Source: Variovorax sp. SG517 (GTDB taxonomy: Bacteria; Pseudomonadota; Gammaproteobacteria; Burkholderiales; Burkholderiaceae_C). Taken from it: a stretch of 64,000 nucleotides of DNA. The translations under genes were made by a program, and so were the position numbers. Below are positions 51,312 through 60,324 of the stretch, one piece after another. Below the pieces are notes generated by a model that was not told the DNA's origin, ran no database searches, and saw only the letters and a program-made list of their open reading frames with translations. Location of the stretch: the NCBI RefSeq assembly GCF_013376045.1, contig NZ_JABMJG010000001.1:372001-436000 (forward strand), read 5' to 3'. Position 1 is the stretch's first letter; every line of letters begins with the position of its first letter.

Positions 51312-51582
51312 CTAGGGCCTGTTCACACTATTTCCGGGGTCGCGTTGGTGCTCCAAGGGGCTGGCTGCAAGGCGCCCGTGCGCAGCAAGGCTGAAGCCTT
51401 GCAAGCGCGGGCAACGCCGCAGACGGCCCCTTGGAGCGCCAACCCTACGGGAAGGGCAGCAAGGGCGGGCCACTCGGCGTTGCGCTCCTAGCGTGTGCGC
51501 ATGCACACGCGTCGTCACGCGCCTTGATTGGCCCGCCCTTGCTGCCCTTCGCGACCCCGGAAATAGTGTGAACAGGCCCTAG
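51312..51582. mobile_element. 271-bp nested inverted-repeat element (MITE-like)
   Basis: The 33-nt ends (51312-51344 and 51550-51582) are perfect reverse complements. The terminal CTAG at each border could be a 4-bp target duplication of the kind made by IS5-type elements, with repeat ends then starting GGGCCTGTTCACAC. Inside are a 17-bp pair (51345-51361/51426-51442, 1 mismatch), a perfect 22-bp pair (51451-51472/51529-51550) and two small hairpins (51385-51402, 51491-51510). No transposase frame is present. The right border provides the fliA stop codon TAG (51581-51579). Probably a non-autonomous transposon; a structured RNA role is possible. Confidence 0.75.
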
Positions 51583-52313
51583 AGCACGTCCTTGAGCTTG
51601 GCGCGCAGCCTGGTGATCGCCTGGCTGTGCAGCTGGCACACGCGCGACTGGCTGACCTCGAGGATGGCGCCGATCTCGCGCAGGTTCAGCTCTTCCTCGT
51701 AGTAGAGGTTCAGCAGCAGCTGGTCGCGTTCGGGCAGCGCCGAGATGGCGTCCACCAGCTGGTGGCGGAAGCCGCTTTCCAGCAGCTGCTCCAGCGGGTC
51801 GTCGCTGCTGCGGCGGTCCTTGCGCGCGTCCTGCGAATGGCTGTCGAGGAAGGCGTTGTCCGCGTCGTCCTTGGAGAAGTCTTCCACGTACAGCAGCTGG
51901 CAGCCCTGGATCTCCTGCAGCAGCGACTGATACGCGTCGATGTCCATCTTCAGCTCCTTGGCGATCTCCCCTTCGGTGGGAGAACGCCCGAGCTTGTGGC
52001 CCAGCGCCTGGATCGCCTTCTCGATGCCGCGCGCCGACTGGCGCAGGCCGCGCGAGCCCCAGTCGGCGGCGCGCAGCTCGTCGAGCATGGCGCCGCGGAT
52101 GCGCTGGCTCACGAAGGTCTCGAACTGCGCGCCCCGGTTGTCCTGGTAGCGGCTGGAGGCGTCCAGCAGGCCGAGCATGCCGGCCTGGATCAGGTCGTCC
52201 AGCTCCACGCTGGCGGGCAGCTTGGCCATCATCTGCAGCGCGATGCGGCGCACCAGCGGCTGGTGCTGCGCCAGCAGGTGAGATTTATCGATGGTTCCCT
52301 GTGCGGTGTACAC
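51579..52313 (-). CDS. fliA: Flagellar sigma factor FliA (sigma-28)
   Basis: About 244 residues from GTG 52313, with AAGGACGG upstream. Region 2 (ASVELDDLIQAGMLGLLDAS, QFETFVSQRIRGAMLDELR), region 3 (LGRSPTEGEIAKELKMD) and region 4 (LPERDQLLLNLYYEEELNLR, LEVSQSRVCQLHSQAITRLR) are those of FliA. Directs late flagellar and chemotaxis gene transcription. Last gene of the flhBAFG-fliA run; its final codons run into the border of the inverted-repeat element, whose CTAG supplies the stop. Confidence 0.93.
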   Translation of the reverse strand: MYTAQGTIDKSHLLAQHQPLVRRIALQMMAKLPASVELDDLIQAGMLGLLDASSRYQDNRGAQFETFVSQRIRGAMLDELRAADWGSRGLRQSARGIEKAIQALGHKLGRSPTEGEIAKELKMDIDAYQSLLQEIQGCQLLYVEDFSKDDADNAFLDSHSQDARKDRRSSDDPLEQLLESGFRHQLVDAISALPERDQLLLNLYYEEELNLREIGAILEVSQSRVCQLHSQAITRLRAKLKDVL

Positions 52314-52335
52314 GTCGGTCCGTCCTTCCCCGGGC

Positions 52336-53136
52336 TCAGGCCGCGGCCTGCTGAAGCTCTGCCGCGCGCCATGGCCAGCCGTCCATCTCGCCGGCAATGC
52401 GCCGCAGGTCGACGGCCGCATGGCTCGCGGGAAAGGCCTCGGCGATGGTCTTCTTCAGCCGCCAGGCATCGGCGACCAGCGGATCGAAGCGCACCCAGCC
52501 GGCGGGCTGCAGCGACAGCGCGAGATAGCGGCTGCCGGCGTGGGCGAGGTTGTTCATGATCTGGCGCGCGGCCTGCGCGTCGACCACGCCGTTGACCAGG
52601 AAGCGCATCTGGCTCATGCCGTGCGCGCGCTGCAGGTGCTTGATGCCCGCATAGGCCGAGGTGACCGACGCGGGGTGCGGCTGCAGCACCGCCAGCAGGT
52701 CGTCCGCGCCCTGCGCGAGCGCCGACAGCCTGCCCTCGCGGTCGAAGGCCGCATCGACGATGACGAAGCCGTCGTACCAGAACCTGCGCGGATCGCCGCC
52801 GGCGCCGCGCATCGCGCCGGGCGGCGCCGGCAGCACGTGCACGCCGCAGGCCGCGCGCGCCTCGGCGCCGTCGAGCGTCAGGCGCCCGCCGGCCACGTCG
52901 GCCAGGCTGCCGAGCGGATCGATGTCCCAGACCTCGCATGCCGAGCCTTCGGCCGGACAGTGTTCGTCGAGCAGCAGCACGTTGCGGCCCTGTCCCGCCA
53001 GCGCCACCGCGAGGTTCATCGCGATGGTGGTGCCGCCCGCGGCCTGCCCCATGCCGGCCACCGCGACCACGCGCGCCTGCGTCGGCGCGAGCAGGCGTCG
53101 CAGGCCGTCCGCCTGATCCGCAACCAGCTTGTTCAT
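52336..53136 (-). CDS. flhG: FlhG/YlxH-like MinD-family protein with degenerate P-loop
   Basis: 266 residues. Position between flhF and fliA and the MinD-like layout (VVAVAGMGQAAGGTTIAMNL, NVLLLDEHC, DDLLAVLQPHPASVTSAYAGIK) identify FlhG, which in relatives counts flagella and stimulates FlhF GTPase. The deviant Walker A of MinD/FlhG (KGGxGKT) reads GQAAGGTT here, so both lysines are gone. ATP binding or dimerisation may therefore be impaired. GAGGG precedes ATG 53136. Confidence 0.83.
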   Translation of the reverse strand: MNKLVADQADGLRRLLAPTQARVVAVAGMGQAAGGTTIAMNLAVALAGQGRNVLLLDEHCPAEGSACEVWDIDPLGSLADVAGGRLTLDGAEARAACGVHVLPAPPGAMRGAGGDPRRFWYDGFVIVDAAFDREGRLSALAQGADDLLAVLQPHPASVTSAYAGIKHLQRAHGMSQMRFLVNGVVDAQAARQIMNNLAHAGSRYLALSLQPAGWVRFDPLVADAWRLKKTIAEAFPASHAAVDLRRIAGEMDGWPWRAAELQQAAA

Positions 53137-53146
53137 TGCGCCACCC

Positions 53147-55696
53147 TCAATCCTGCTTCTCCAGCTTCTGCGGCTGCGCCGACTCGCGCGGCGCCTGCAC
53201 GGGCGCCGTCGATTCGGTGCCCAGCGCATCGAGCAGCAGGAAGAGCTTGCCCACGCCCGCATACAGCGCGCTGCCGCTCATGGCGCGGCCATTGCGCGCC
53301 GGACGGCCCATCAGCTGGCCCAGCAGCGCGCGCGCACGGTCGGCCCATTCGCCCTCGGCCTGCAGCAGCCGCCACACGGTGGTGCTCATCTGGCCGGCGA
53401 TCAGAAGCCGCTTCATGATGTCCGGATCGCCCAGCTCGCCGATGCCGCCCACGAGCTGCACGCCGTCGCGCAGCAGGCGGAAGCAGGGCTCGGCGTCCAC
53501 CGCCCAGCCCAGCCACTGCGCGAGCTGGCGCGCGGAAACCTCGGGGCCGATGTTCGAAAGCGCGTGCACCTGCGCCAGCACGTTGCCGGTGCGCGCATCC
53601 ACCACGCGCGTGGCAACGCAGCGCAGCGCGGGCATCTCGTCGCGGGCGATGCCCGCGGCCATGGCCGCTGCGTTGAAGCGCAGCACCACGTCGGCCTGCG
53701 ACTCGGCGAGCAGCGCCGCCTTGCCGCGGAAGCGCACGGGACGCGCTTCGCCGAAATCGAAGTCCATGCGCGCCAGCGTGTCGGGCGCGCCGGTGCGCAT
53801 GTCAATCACTGCGGTGGAGCCCGGCGCGCGCGCCAGCCAGCGCTGGCCCGCAGCCTGCCAGTGCACCATGGCCTCGATGCCGGGCAGCCGCGTCAGCAGA
53901 TGGACCATCGGGCGATGGCCGAAGTCCTGCTGGCGCAGCCAGGGCACCTGGCGTGCGCCAGGCTTGCGTGCGGCGTCCTTGGCGCCGCGCGTGGCCGCCG
54001 TCGAGAGCCACTGGTTGGGCGCCGCCAGCGGCAGGCCCGTGCGGTCCGACAGCAGCAGGCTGCCGTGGCATTCGTAGGCGTCCCCGCCCTCGTTCGACCG
54101 AAGCCCGACCTGCCCGCACAGCGCGAGCACATGGGTTTCGCAGGCGGCGGCCACTTCGCCGCGCGCGTGCACCAGCAGGTCCTGCAGCACGGCCTTCTGG
54201 CCCGCCTGCTCGTCGGTGGCCTGGCGCCACAGCGAACGCGCGCGCTCGAAGCCGATCTGCGCGCCGGCCAGCGCGCTCGCGGTGGTGGCGAGCTCCTGCG
54301 CGTCGTGCGCCATGGCGCGGATCAGGTTCTGGTACTTCAGGCGCAGCAGGTCGGTCTCGCCCTGCGCCTTCTGCACCGCCTGCTGCGAAGCGGCGCCAGA
54401 AGCGGCGTCTTCCTGCAGGTCGCCCTCGGCGGGCACGAACAGCGGGCTGTGCTGGCGCGGCTGGAACACGCTGTCCACCAGCTGCGCGCGGTCGGCCTGC
54501 ATCAGGTTCTCGGGCACTTTCTGGCCGCTGGAGATGTAGTGCACCGGCAGGCGGTGGCGGATCACGGTGTCGATCAGCGCGCCCGGGTGCGTGGCCTCGT
54601 CCACCTTGGTGAAGATGCAGCCGGCCAGTTCGTTGCCGTGGCGGTAGGCGTGCACCACCTCGTTGAGCGTGTCGCCGTGGCTGGTGGCGTTGAGCAGCAG
54701 AAGCCGCTTCACCGGCCGCGGGCTCTGGCCCAGCATGGCGATCTGCTCGGGCACGGCACGGTCGCGCTGGCTCATGCCGACGGTGTCGATCAGCACCATG
54801 TGCTTCTCGCGCAGGTCCTGCAGCACCAGGTGCAGGTCGGCGGCGTCCTTCACCGCGTACACCGGCACGTTGAGGATCTGGCCGTAGATGCGCAGCTGCT
54901 CGTAGGCGCCGATGCGGTAGCTGTCGGTGGTCACCAGCGCGAGCTTGTCGGCACCGAAGCGCATCACGCAGCGCGCGGCCAGCTTGGCGGTGGTGGTGGT
55001 CTTGCCCACGCCGGTCGGGCCCATCAGCGCATAGACGCCGCCCGCGGCGAACAGCGCGTCCTCGTCCTCATGCACGGGCACGGCGCGGATCAGCTCCGAG
55101 CGCACGTAGGCCATGCCCTCGGCGTAGGTGCGGCCGGTGGGCAGCTTCTCGAGCATGGCCTTGGAAAGCCGTGCGCTGAAGCCAGCGCCCAGCAGCGTGC
55201 GCAGCAGGCGGCCGCGCACCGGGTCGCGACGCTGCCTGTCGTTCCACACCACGCTGGCGAGCTGCTCCTCGATCATGCCGCGCATGGAGTGCAGCTCTTC
55301 GAGCACGGTGTCGGCCGGCGCGGCGGCGGGAGCATGGACCTGCACGGGTGCCTGTGCAGGCAGCGGCGCCGGCATCGAGGCGACCGGCGCCGGGGCCGCC
55401 ACAGGAACTGGAACCGTCGGCAAGGGAGCGGGCGCCACGCGGGCAGCCGGCGCCGCAACGGGCATCGAAGGCGCAGCGGCTGCCACGGGCTTCGCAGCCG
55501 CGCTGCCCTGCAGCACGCCCTGCACTTCGCCCTCGACCATGGCGACGATCTCCACGCCCTCGGCGGTCGCGCGATGCGTGAGCACGATGGCGTCGGCGCC
55601 CAGCGCCTCCCTCACCAGTCGCAGGGCTTCGCGGCTGGTGGCCGCTACGAATTTGCGCGCGGTGGTGCGCACGTCTGTCTGTTGGGGGGAATTCAA
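53147..55696 (-). CDS. flhF: Flagellar GTPase FlhF with large C-terminal extension
   Basis: 849 residues from TTG 55696, which overlaps the flhA stop (TTGA) and follows GGAGG. Residues 1-60 match the FlhF N-terminus (TTARKFVAATSREALRLVRE); 65-130 are an Ala/Pro-rich linker; 220-415 are the SRP-type NG domain with G1 GPTGVGKTTTTAKLA, IDTVGMSQRD and TKVDEATHPG. FlhF normally ends soon after this. Here about 420 residues follow (430-849) with no domain that I recognise, though several parts look globular (ECHGSLLLSDRTGLPLA, HRPMVHLLTRLPGIEAM). FlhF places the flagellum and recruits the export gate. Confidence 0.88.
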   Translation of the reverse strand: MNSPQQTDVRTTARKFVAATSREALRLVREALGADAIVLTHRATAEGVEIVAMVEGEVQGVLQGSAAAKPVAAAAPSMPVAAPAARVAPAPLPTVPVPVAAPAPVASMPAPLPAQAPVQVHAPAAAPADTVLEELHSMRGMIEEQLASVVWNDRQRRDPVRGRLLRTLLGAGFSARLSKAMLEKLPTGRTYAEGMAYVRSELIRAVPVHEDEDALFAAGGVYALMGPTGVGKTTTTAKLAARCVMRFGADKLALVTTDSYRIGAYEQLRIYGQILNVPVYAVKDAADLHLVLQDLREKHMVLIDTVGMSQRDRAVPEQIAMLGQSPRPVKRLLLLNATSHGDTLNEVVHAYRHGNELAGCIFTKVDEATHPGALIDTVIRHRLPVHYISSGQKVPENLMQADRAQLVDSVFQPRQHSPLFVPAEGDLQEDAASGAASQQAVQKAQGETDLLRLKYQNLIRAMAHDAQELATTASALAGAQIGFERARSLWRQATDEQAGQKAVLQDLLVHARGEVAAACETHVLALCGQVGLRSNEGGDAYECHGSLLLSDRTGLPLAAPNQWLSTAATRGAKDAARKPGARQVPWLRQQDFGHRPMVHLLTRLPGIEAMVHWQAAGQRWLARAPGSTAVIDMRTGAPDTLARMDFDFGEARPVRFRGKAALLAESQADVVLRFNAAAMAAGIARDEMPALRCVATRVVDARTGNVLAQVHALSNIGPEVSARQLAQWLGWAVDAEPCFRLLRDGVQLVGGIGELGDPDIMKRLLIAGQMSTTVWRLLQAEGEWADRARALLGQLMGRPARNGRAMSGSALYAGVGKLFLLLDALGTESTAPVQAPRESAQPQKLEKQD

Positions 55697-57795
55697 CCTC
55701 GTCCTCCGATGGCGGTGGTGACCTTGATGGTTCGGGAATCAGGAATCTCTGCGTGCGACAGCACCTTGAGCTGCGGCAGGCTGCGCCGCAGGAAGCGCGA
55801 CAGCAGCACCCGCAGCGAGTGCTGCACGACCAGCACGGGCGCGAGGCCCATCTGCTCCTGGCGGGTGATGGCGGCCTGTGCCTGGCGCAGCAGGTTGTCG
55901 GCGATGCCGGGCTCGATGCCGCTGCTGTTGCCCAGGGCCTGCTGCAGCACGCCGTCGAGCGAGCCGTCCAGGCCGATGACCTGCATCTCCGTGTCGCCCG
56001 GGAACAGCTGCTGCGTGATCGCGCGGCCCAGCGCCAGGCGCGTGAGCGTGGTGAGCTCGGTCGGGTCCTTGACGGTCGGCGCGTACTCGGCCATCACGTC
56101 GAGGATGGTGCGCATGTCGCGGATCGGCACTTCCTCGTCGAGCAGGTTCTGCAGCACCTTGTGCAGCGTGCTGAGCGACAGCACCTTGGGCACCAGGTCT
56201 TCCGTTAGCTTGGGCGCGGTCTTGGCGATCTGGTCGAGCAGCTGCTGCACTTCCTGGCGGCCCAGCAGCTCGGCGGCATGCGTCTGTATCAGGTGGTTCA
56301 GGTGCGTGGCCATCACCGTGCAGGCATCGACCACCGTGTAGCCGTACACCTGCGCCTGCTGGCGCAGGCTCGCGTCGATCCAGGTCGCTGCGAGGCCGAA
56401 GGCCGGGTCGCGCGTGGGCGTGCCGGGCAGCGAGCCCGTCACCTGGCCGGGGTTGATGGCCATCCACTGGTTGGGGAAGGCTTCGCCGCGCCCGATCTCC
56501 ACGTCCTTCAGGGTGATGACGTAGGTGTTGGGCTTGATCTCCAGGTTGTCGCGGATGTGCACCACCGGCACCAGGAAGCCGACCTCCTGCGCGATCTTCT
56601 TGCGGATGCTCTTGATGCGGCCCAGCAGTTCGCCCTGCTGCGACTGGTCCACCAGCGGAATGAGCCGGTAGCCGACCTGCATGCCCAGCGGATCGACCAT
56701 GGCTACGTCGTCCCACGTGGCCTCGGCCGTCTCGGCGGAAGACGCGGCGATGTTCGCGGCCTGAGCGGCTGCAGCTTCCTGCGCGGCCTGCTGCTTCGGC
56801 TTGCGCTGCAGCAGCCCGCGGCCCAGCCACACCAGGCCGCCCGCGATCAGCAGGAAGGCCAGGTTCGGCATGCCGGGGATCATGCCCAGCAGGCCGACGA
56901 TGCCGGCCGTGAGAAACAGCACCTGCGGGTTGGAGAAGAGCTGGCCCGTGAGCTGGCTGCCGACGTCCTCGTCGGTGGTCACGCGCGAGACGATCACGCC
57001 GGCGGCGGTGGAGATCACCAGCGCCGGGATCTGCGCCACCAGGCCGTCGCCGATGGCCAGCAGCGTGTAGGTCTTGCCCGCGGTAGAAAAGTCCAGCCCG
57101 TGCTGCACCATGCCCACCACCAGCCCGCCGATGATGTTGATCACCATGATGAGCAGGCCCGCAATGGCGTCGCCGCGCACAAACTTGCTGGCGCCGTCCA
57201 TCGAGCCGTAGAAGTCGGCTTCCTGCGCCACCTCGGTGCGGCGCTTGCGGGCCACGTCCTCGCCGATCAGGCCGGCGTTGAGGTCGGCGTCGATGGCCAT
57301 CTGCTTGCCCGGCATCGCGTCGAGCATGAAGCGCGCGCCCACCTCGGCGATGCGGCCCGCGCCCTTGGTGATCACCATGAAGTTGATGAGCACCAGGATG
57401 ATGAACACCATCACGCCCACGGCGAAGTTGCCGCCCACCAGGAAGTGCCCGAAGGCCTCGATCACCTTGCCCGCCGCGTCGGGACCGGTGTGGCCGTTCA
57501 TCAGCACCACGCGCGTGGAGGCCACGTTCAGCGACAGGCGCAGCAGCGTGGAGAACAGCAGCACGGCCGGGAAGGCAGCGAAGTCCAGCGCCTTCATCGT
57601 GTACATGCTCACCAGCAGCACCATCACCGACATCGCGATGTTGAAGGTGAACAGCAGGTCGAGCAGGAACGGCGGCAGCGGCAGCACCATCATGCTCAGG
57701 ATGAGGATGATGAGGACCGGCCCGGCCAGCCCCTTGAGCTGCGAGCCCGGGAAGAAGCGCGCGGGCAGGCGCATCAGGTTTGTCATCGCGTTCAT
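55693..57795 (-). CDS. flhA: Flagellar export gate protein FlhA
   Basis: 700 residues with eight N-terminal membrane segments and a large cytoplasmic domain. Conserved signatures: PPFLLDLLFTFNIAMSVMVL, LLRLSLNVASTRVVLMNGH, the FHIPEP-region loop including MPGKQMAIDADLNAGLIGED and RRTEVAQEADFYGSMDGASK. Part of the type III flagellar secretion gate. ATG 57795 overlaps the flhB stop by ATGA and its own stop overlaps flhF, so flhB-flhA-flhF form a tightly coupled unit. Confidence 0.96.
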   Translation of the reverse strand: MNAMTNLMRLPARFFPGSQLKGLAGPVLIILILSMMVLPLPPFLLDLLFTFNIAMSVMVLLVSMYTMKALDFAAFPAVLLFSTLLRLSLNVASTRVVLMNGHTGPDAAGKVIEAFGHFLVGGNFAVGVMVFIILVLINFMVITKGAGRIAEVGARFMLDAMPGKQMAIDADLNAGLIGEDVARKRRTEVAQEADFYGSMDGASKFVRGDAIAGLLIMVINIIGGLVVGMVQHGLDFSTAGKTYTLLAIGDGLVAQIPALVISTAAGVIVSRVTTDEDVGSQLTGQLFSNPQVLFLTAGIVGLLGMIPGMPNLAFLLIAGGLVWLGRGLLQRKPKQQAAQEAAAAQAANIAASSAETAEATWDDVAMVDPLGMQVGYRLIPLVDQSQQGELLGRIKSIRKKIAQEVGFLVPVVHIRDNLEIKPNTYVITLKDVEIGRGEAFPNQWMAINPGQVTGSLPGTPTRDPAFGLAATWIDASLRQQAQVYGYTVVDACTVMATHLNHLIQTHAAELLGRQEVQQLLDQIAKTAPKLTEDLVPKVLSLSTLHKVLQNLLDEEVPIRDMRTILDVMAEYAPTVKDPTELTTLTRLALGRAITQQLFPGDTEMQVIGLDGSLDGVLQQALGNSSGIEPGIADNLLRQAQAAITRQEQMGLAPVLVVQHSLRVLLSRFLRRSLPQLKVLSHAEIPDSRTIKVTTAIGGRG

Positions 57796-58949
57796 GCGGC
57801 TTGCTCTGCCGCTTCGGCGGCGTTGTATTGAAGGTCTGCGGGAACCGGAAGATCGGTGGGCGTGCGCGGCGCTTCGCCGCCTTCGGCCTTCCAGCGCCGA
57901 AGCTGGTAGACCCAGGCCAGCACCTCGGCCACGGCGGTGTAGAGGCCGGCGGGAATCTCGTCGCCCAGCTTCGTGTGCCTGTAGAGGGAGCGCGCAAGCG
58001 GCGGCGCCTCGAGGATCGCCACCTTGTTCTCTTTCGCCAGCTCGCGGATGCGCGCGGCCACGAGCTCGGTGCCCTTGGCCACCACGCGCGGCGCGCGCAT
58101 GCCGCCTTCCTGGTACTTGAGCGCAACGGCGAAGTGCGTGGGGTTGGTCAGCACGATGTCGGCCTTGGGCACCTCGGACATCATCCGGCGGCGCGCCATC
58201 TGCTGCTGCTGGCGGCGGATCGCGGCCTTGATGTGCGGGTCGCCCTCGCTCTCCTTGTGCTCCTGGCGCACGTCCTCGCGCGACATGCGCAGCTTGCGGT
58301 AGTAGCTCCAGAGCTGGAAGGGCACGTCGATCAGCGCCACCAGGAAGAGCGTGGCGGCGATCAGCGCGCAATGCTTGGCCACCAGCACCATCGCGTGCGG
58401 CAGCGCGTATTGCGCGGGCTGGGCCATCAGCGCCATCAGCGCCTCGATGTCGCGCGACACCACCCACCACGCCACGCCGCCGATGAGCGCCGACTTGGCC
58501 AGCGCCTTCACCAGTTCCGCCAGCGCCTGCGCGGAGAACATGCGGCCGATGCCGGCCAGCGGATTGAGCTTGCCGAAATTCGGTGCGGCCGACTTGGTGG
58601 AGAACAGCCAGCCGCCGAGCAGCATCGGCGCGAGCACCGCCGCGACGACCATCATCGCGAACAGCGGACCGACGGCCGTCATCGCCTGCAGCGACATCAG
58701 CCCGGTCTGGGCCAGCATGTGGGAGGGATCGAAGGCGCTCGCGCGGTCGAACTGGAGGCCGCGGCGCAGCGCGCCGCTCATGCTCGTGCCCAGGGACTGC
58801 GCCGTGAACCACAGGCCGGTGCATGCCGTGCCCAGCATGACGAAGGTGGTGAGCTCGCGCGAACGGGCTACGTTGCCTTCCTCGCGCGCCTTTTCCAGGC
58901 GCCGCTCGGAGGCGGGTTCCGTTTTCTCGAGATCGCTTTCCTCAGCCAT
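57792..58949 (-). CDS. flhB: Flagellar export switch protein FlhB
   Basis: 385 residues. Four membrane segments in the first 210 residues, then the cytoplasmic switch domain with the autocleavage motif NPTH in IVLTNPTHFAVALKYQ, flanked by RRRMMSEVPKADI. ESDLEKTEPASERRLEKAREE is the standard start. Controls the switch from rod/hook to filament substrates. First gene of the flhBAFG-fliA unit; upstream 58950-59081 contains no clear sigma-54 or sigma-28 promoter that I can assert. Confidence 0.96.
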   Translation of the reverse strand: MAEESDLEKTEPASERRLEKAREEGNVARSRELTTFVMLGTACTGLWFTAQSLGTSMSGALRRGLQFDRASAFDPSHMLAQTGLMSLQAMTAVGPLFAMMVVAAVLAPMLLGGWLFSTKSAAPNFGKLNPLAGIGRMFSAQALAELVKALAKSALIGGVAWWVVSRDIEALMALMAQPAQYALPHAMVLVAKHCALIAATLFLVALIDVPFQLWSYYRKLRMSREDVRQEHKESEGDPHIKAAIRRQQQQMARRRMMSEVPKADIVLTNPTHFAVALKYQEGGMRAPRVVAKGTELVAARIRELAKENKVAILEAPPLARSLYRHTKLGDEIPAGLYTAVAEVLAWVYQLRRWKAEGGEAPRTPTDLPVPADLQYNAAEAAEQAA

Positions 58950-59081
58950 TCATGCTCCGAACCGGCACTGGCGCAATGCGCCTTGCCCATGGCCAAATTA
59001 TTGGATTCGGCCCCTCGGAACAATCTGCCGATCAGGGGCCTGATACCCCTGCAGTTCGGACAATAGAAGCGACCTCCGGAA

Positions 59082-59723
59082 TCAGAAGCCGAGGCTCTCC
59101 AGCAGGTCGTCGACCTGCGCCTGGTCGGTCACGGCATCGGGGTTGCCGGGCTTGATCTGCGGGCCGTTCTGCAGGCTCTGCACGGCCTCGTGGCGCTTCT
59201 CGGGCGCCGAGTTGTCGATCAGCACCTGCAGCAGCTGCGTCTCGACGTCGTTGACCACTTCCATCATCTTCTTGATGACCTGGCCCGTCAGGTCCTGGAA
59301 GTCCTGTGCCATCAGGATCTCCATGAGCTGCGTGTTGATCGCGCTCGCGCGCTCGGGCACGCCGTCGAGGTAGCCGCGCGTGTCGAGCACCAGCTCGCGC
59401 GCATGGTCGAGCTCGATGGGGTTCTTGAACCATTCGTCCCAGCGCTTGCTCAGGCCCTTGGCATCGGTGGCCAGCGCTTCCTGCAGCGGCTGCGCCACGT
59501 CGATGGCGTTGAGCGCGCGGTGCGCCGCGCGTTCGGTGGTCTCGGCCACGTAGCTCAGGCGGTCGCGTGCATCCGGAATGGCCTGCGCGGCCCTGGCCAC
59601 CTGCTTGTCGAGGCCCAGCTCGCGCAGGCCGTCGCGCAGCTGGCGCGTGAGCTGGCCGATGCGGCCCAGCAGTTCCTCGGTGGTGTTGGCGGGTTCCGCG
59701 GTTGCAGATGTGTTTTGGCTCAT
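59082..59723 (-). CDS. cheZ: CheY-phosphate phosphatase CheZ
   Basis: 213 residues, mostly helical. The catalytic segment AQDFQDLTGQVIKKMMEVV carries the conserved Asp and Gln that dephosphorylate CheY-P. The C-terminal AQVDDLLESLGF is the CheY-binding peptide after a flexible linker. It lies between cheY and flhB, separated from cheY by 165 bp holding a copy of the dispersed repeat. Confidence 0.94.
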   Translation of the reverse strand: MSQNTSATAEPANTTEELLGRIGQLTRQLRDGLRELGLDKQVARAAQAIPDARDRLSYVAETTERAAHRALNAIDVAQPLQEALATDAKGLSKRWDEWFKNPIELDHARELVLDTRGYLDGVPERASAINTQLMEILMAQDFQDLTGQVIKKMMEVVNDVETQLLQVLIDNSAPEKRHEAVQSLQNGPQIKPGNPDAVTDQAQVDDLLESLGF

Positions 59724-59790
59724 GACAACACTCCACCGCGGGCCGAGGAATAGCAGCAGACAAGAGAAGAACTACGGCTCCTTCGCGAAA

Positions 59791-59880
59791 CACCGCGGAA
59801 CCGGCTTTGCCGGGCCGCAGGTGTTGCCCCCTGCAAGGGGGTTGGCGAAGCGACACGAAGTGCGCGAAGACTGGGGGTGT
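59791..59880 (-). repeat. ~88-nt dispersed intergenic repeat, copy C (after cheY stop)
   Basis: Read on the minus strand it begins CCCCCAGTCTTCGCGCAC 9 bp after the cheY stop, followed by the CCCCCTTGCAGGGGG stem-loop and a terminal hairpin around CCGGCAAAGCCGG with a GCGG/CCGC outer stem. Same gene-relative orientation as copies A and B. Confidence 0.85.
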
Positions 59881-59888
59881 TCTTCATT

Positions 59889-60287
59889 TCACGCAGCCTC
59901 CTTGGCCAGCTTCTCGAAGATCTTGGTGATCTTTTCTTCAAGCGTCGCGGCGGTGAAGGGCTTCACCACGTAGCCGTTGGCGCCGGCCTGTGCCGCGGCA
60001 ACGATGTTCTCCTTCTTCGCCTCGGCCGTGACCATCAGCACCGGCAGCTTCTTGAGCTCGGGGTCGGCGCGGATGGTCTGCAGCATGGTCAGGCCGTCCA
60101 TGTTGGGCATGTTCCAGTCCGACACCACGAAGCCGAAGTTGCCGCCGCGCAGCTTCTCGATGCCGGCGGCGCCGTCCTCGGCCTCGTCGACGTTGTGGAA
60201 CTCGAGTTCCTTCAGCAGGTTGCGCACGATGCGGCGCATGGTCGGGAAGTCGTCCACAACCAGGATTTTGATGCTCTTGTCCATCAC
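59889..60287 (-). CDS. cheY: Chemotaxis response regulator CheY
   Basis: 132 residues, single receiver domain. Acidic pair [11 protein letters not shown], phospho-acceptor Asp57 in [12 protein letters not shown], Thr in [10 protein letters not shown] and Lys in [13 protein letters not shown]. Carries the chemotaxis signal from CheA to the flagellar motor. Located between cheB (37-bp gap) and cheZ. CheA and CheW are not in this window. Confidence 0.96.
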   Translation of the reverse strand: MMDKSIKILVVDDFPTMRRIVRNLLKELEFHNVDEAEDGAAGIEKLRGGNFGFVVSDWNMPNMDGLTMLQTIRADPELKKLPVLMVTAEAKKENIVAAAQAGANGYVVKPFTAATLEEKITKIFEKLAKEAA

Positions 60288-60324
60288 GATATTTCCAGCT
60301 CCAACAAGTCGTTTTCTGTTTCTC

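Noticed and set aside
53129..56341. A 1070-codon open frame on the plus strand opposite flhF and flhA.
   Set aside because: The high GC content leaves antisense frames open; the minus strand encodes recognisable FlhF and FlhA, and the plus translation is a low-complexity Arg/His/Gln/Ala sequence.
58950..59081. Sigma-28 or sigma-54 promoter upstream of flhB.
   Set aside because: I found no sequence with acceptable TAAA-N15-GCCGATAA or GG-N10-GC spacing, so none is reported.
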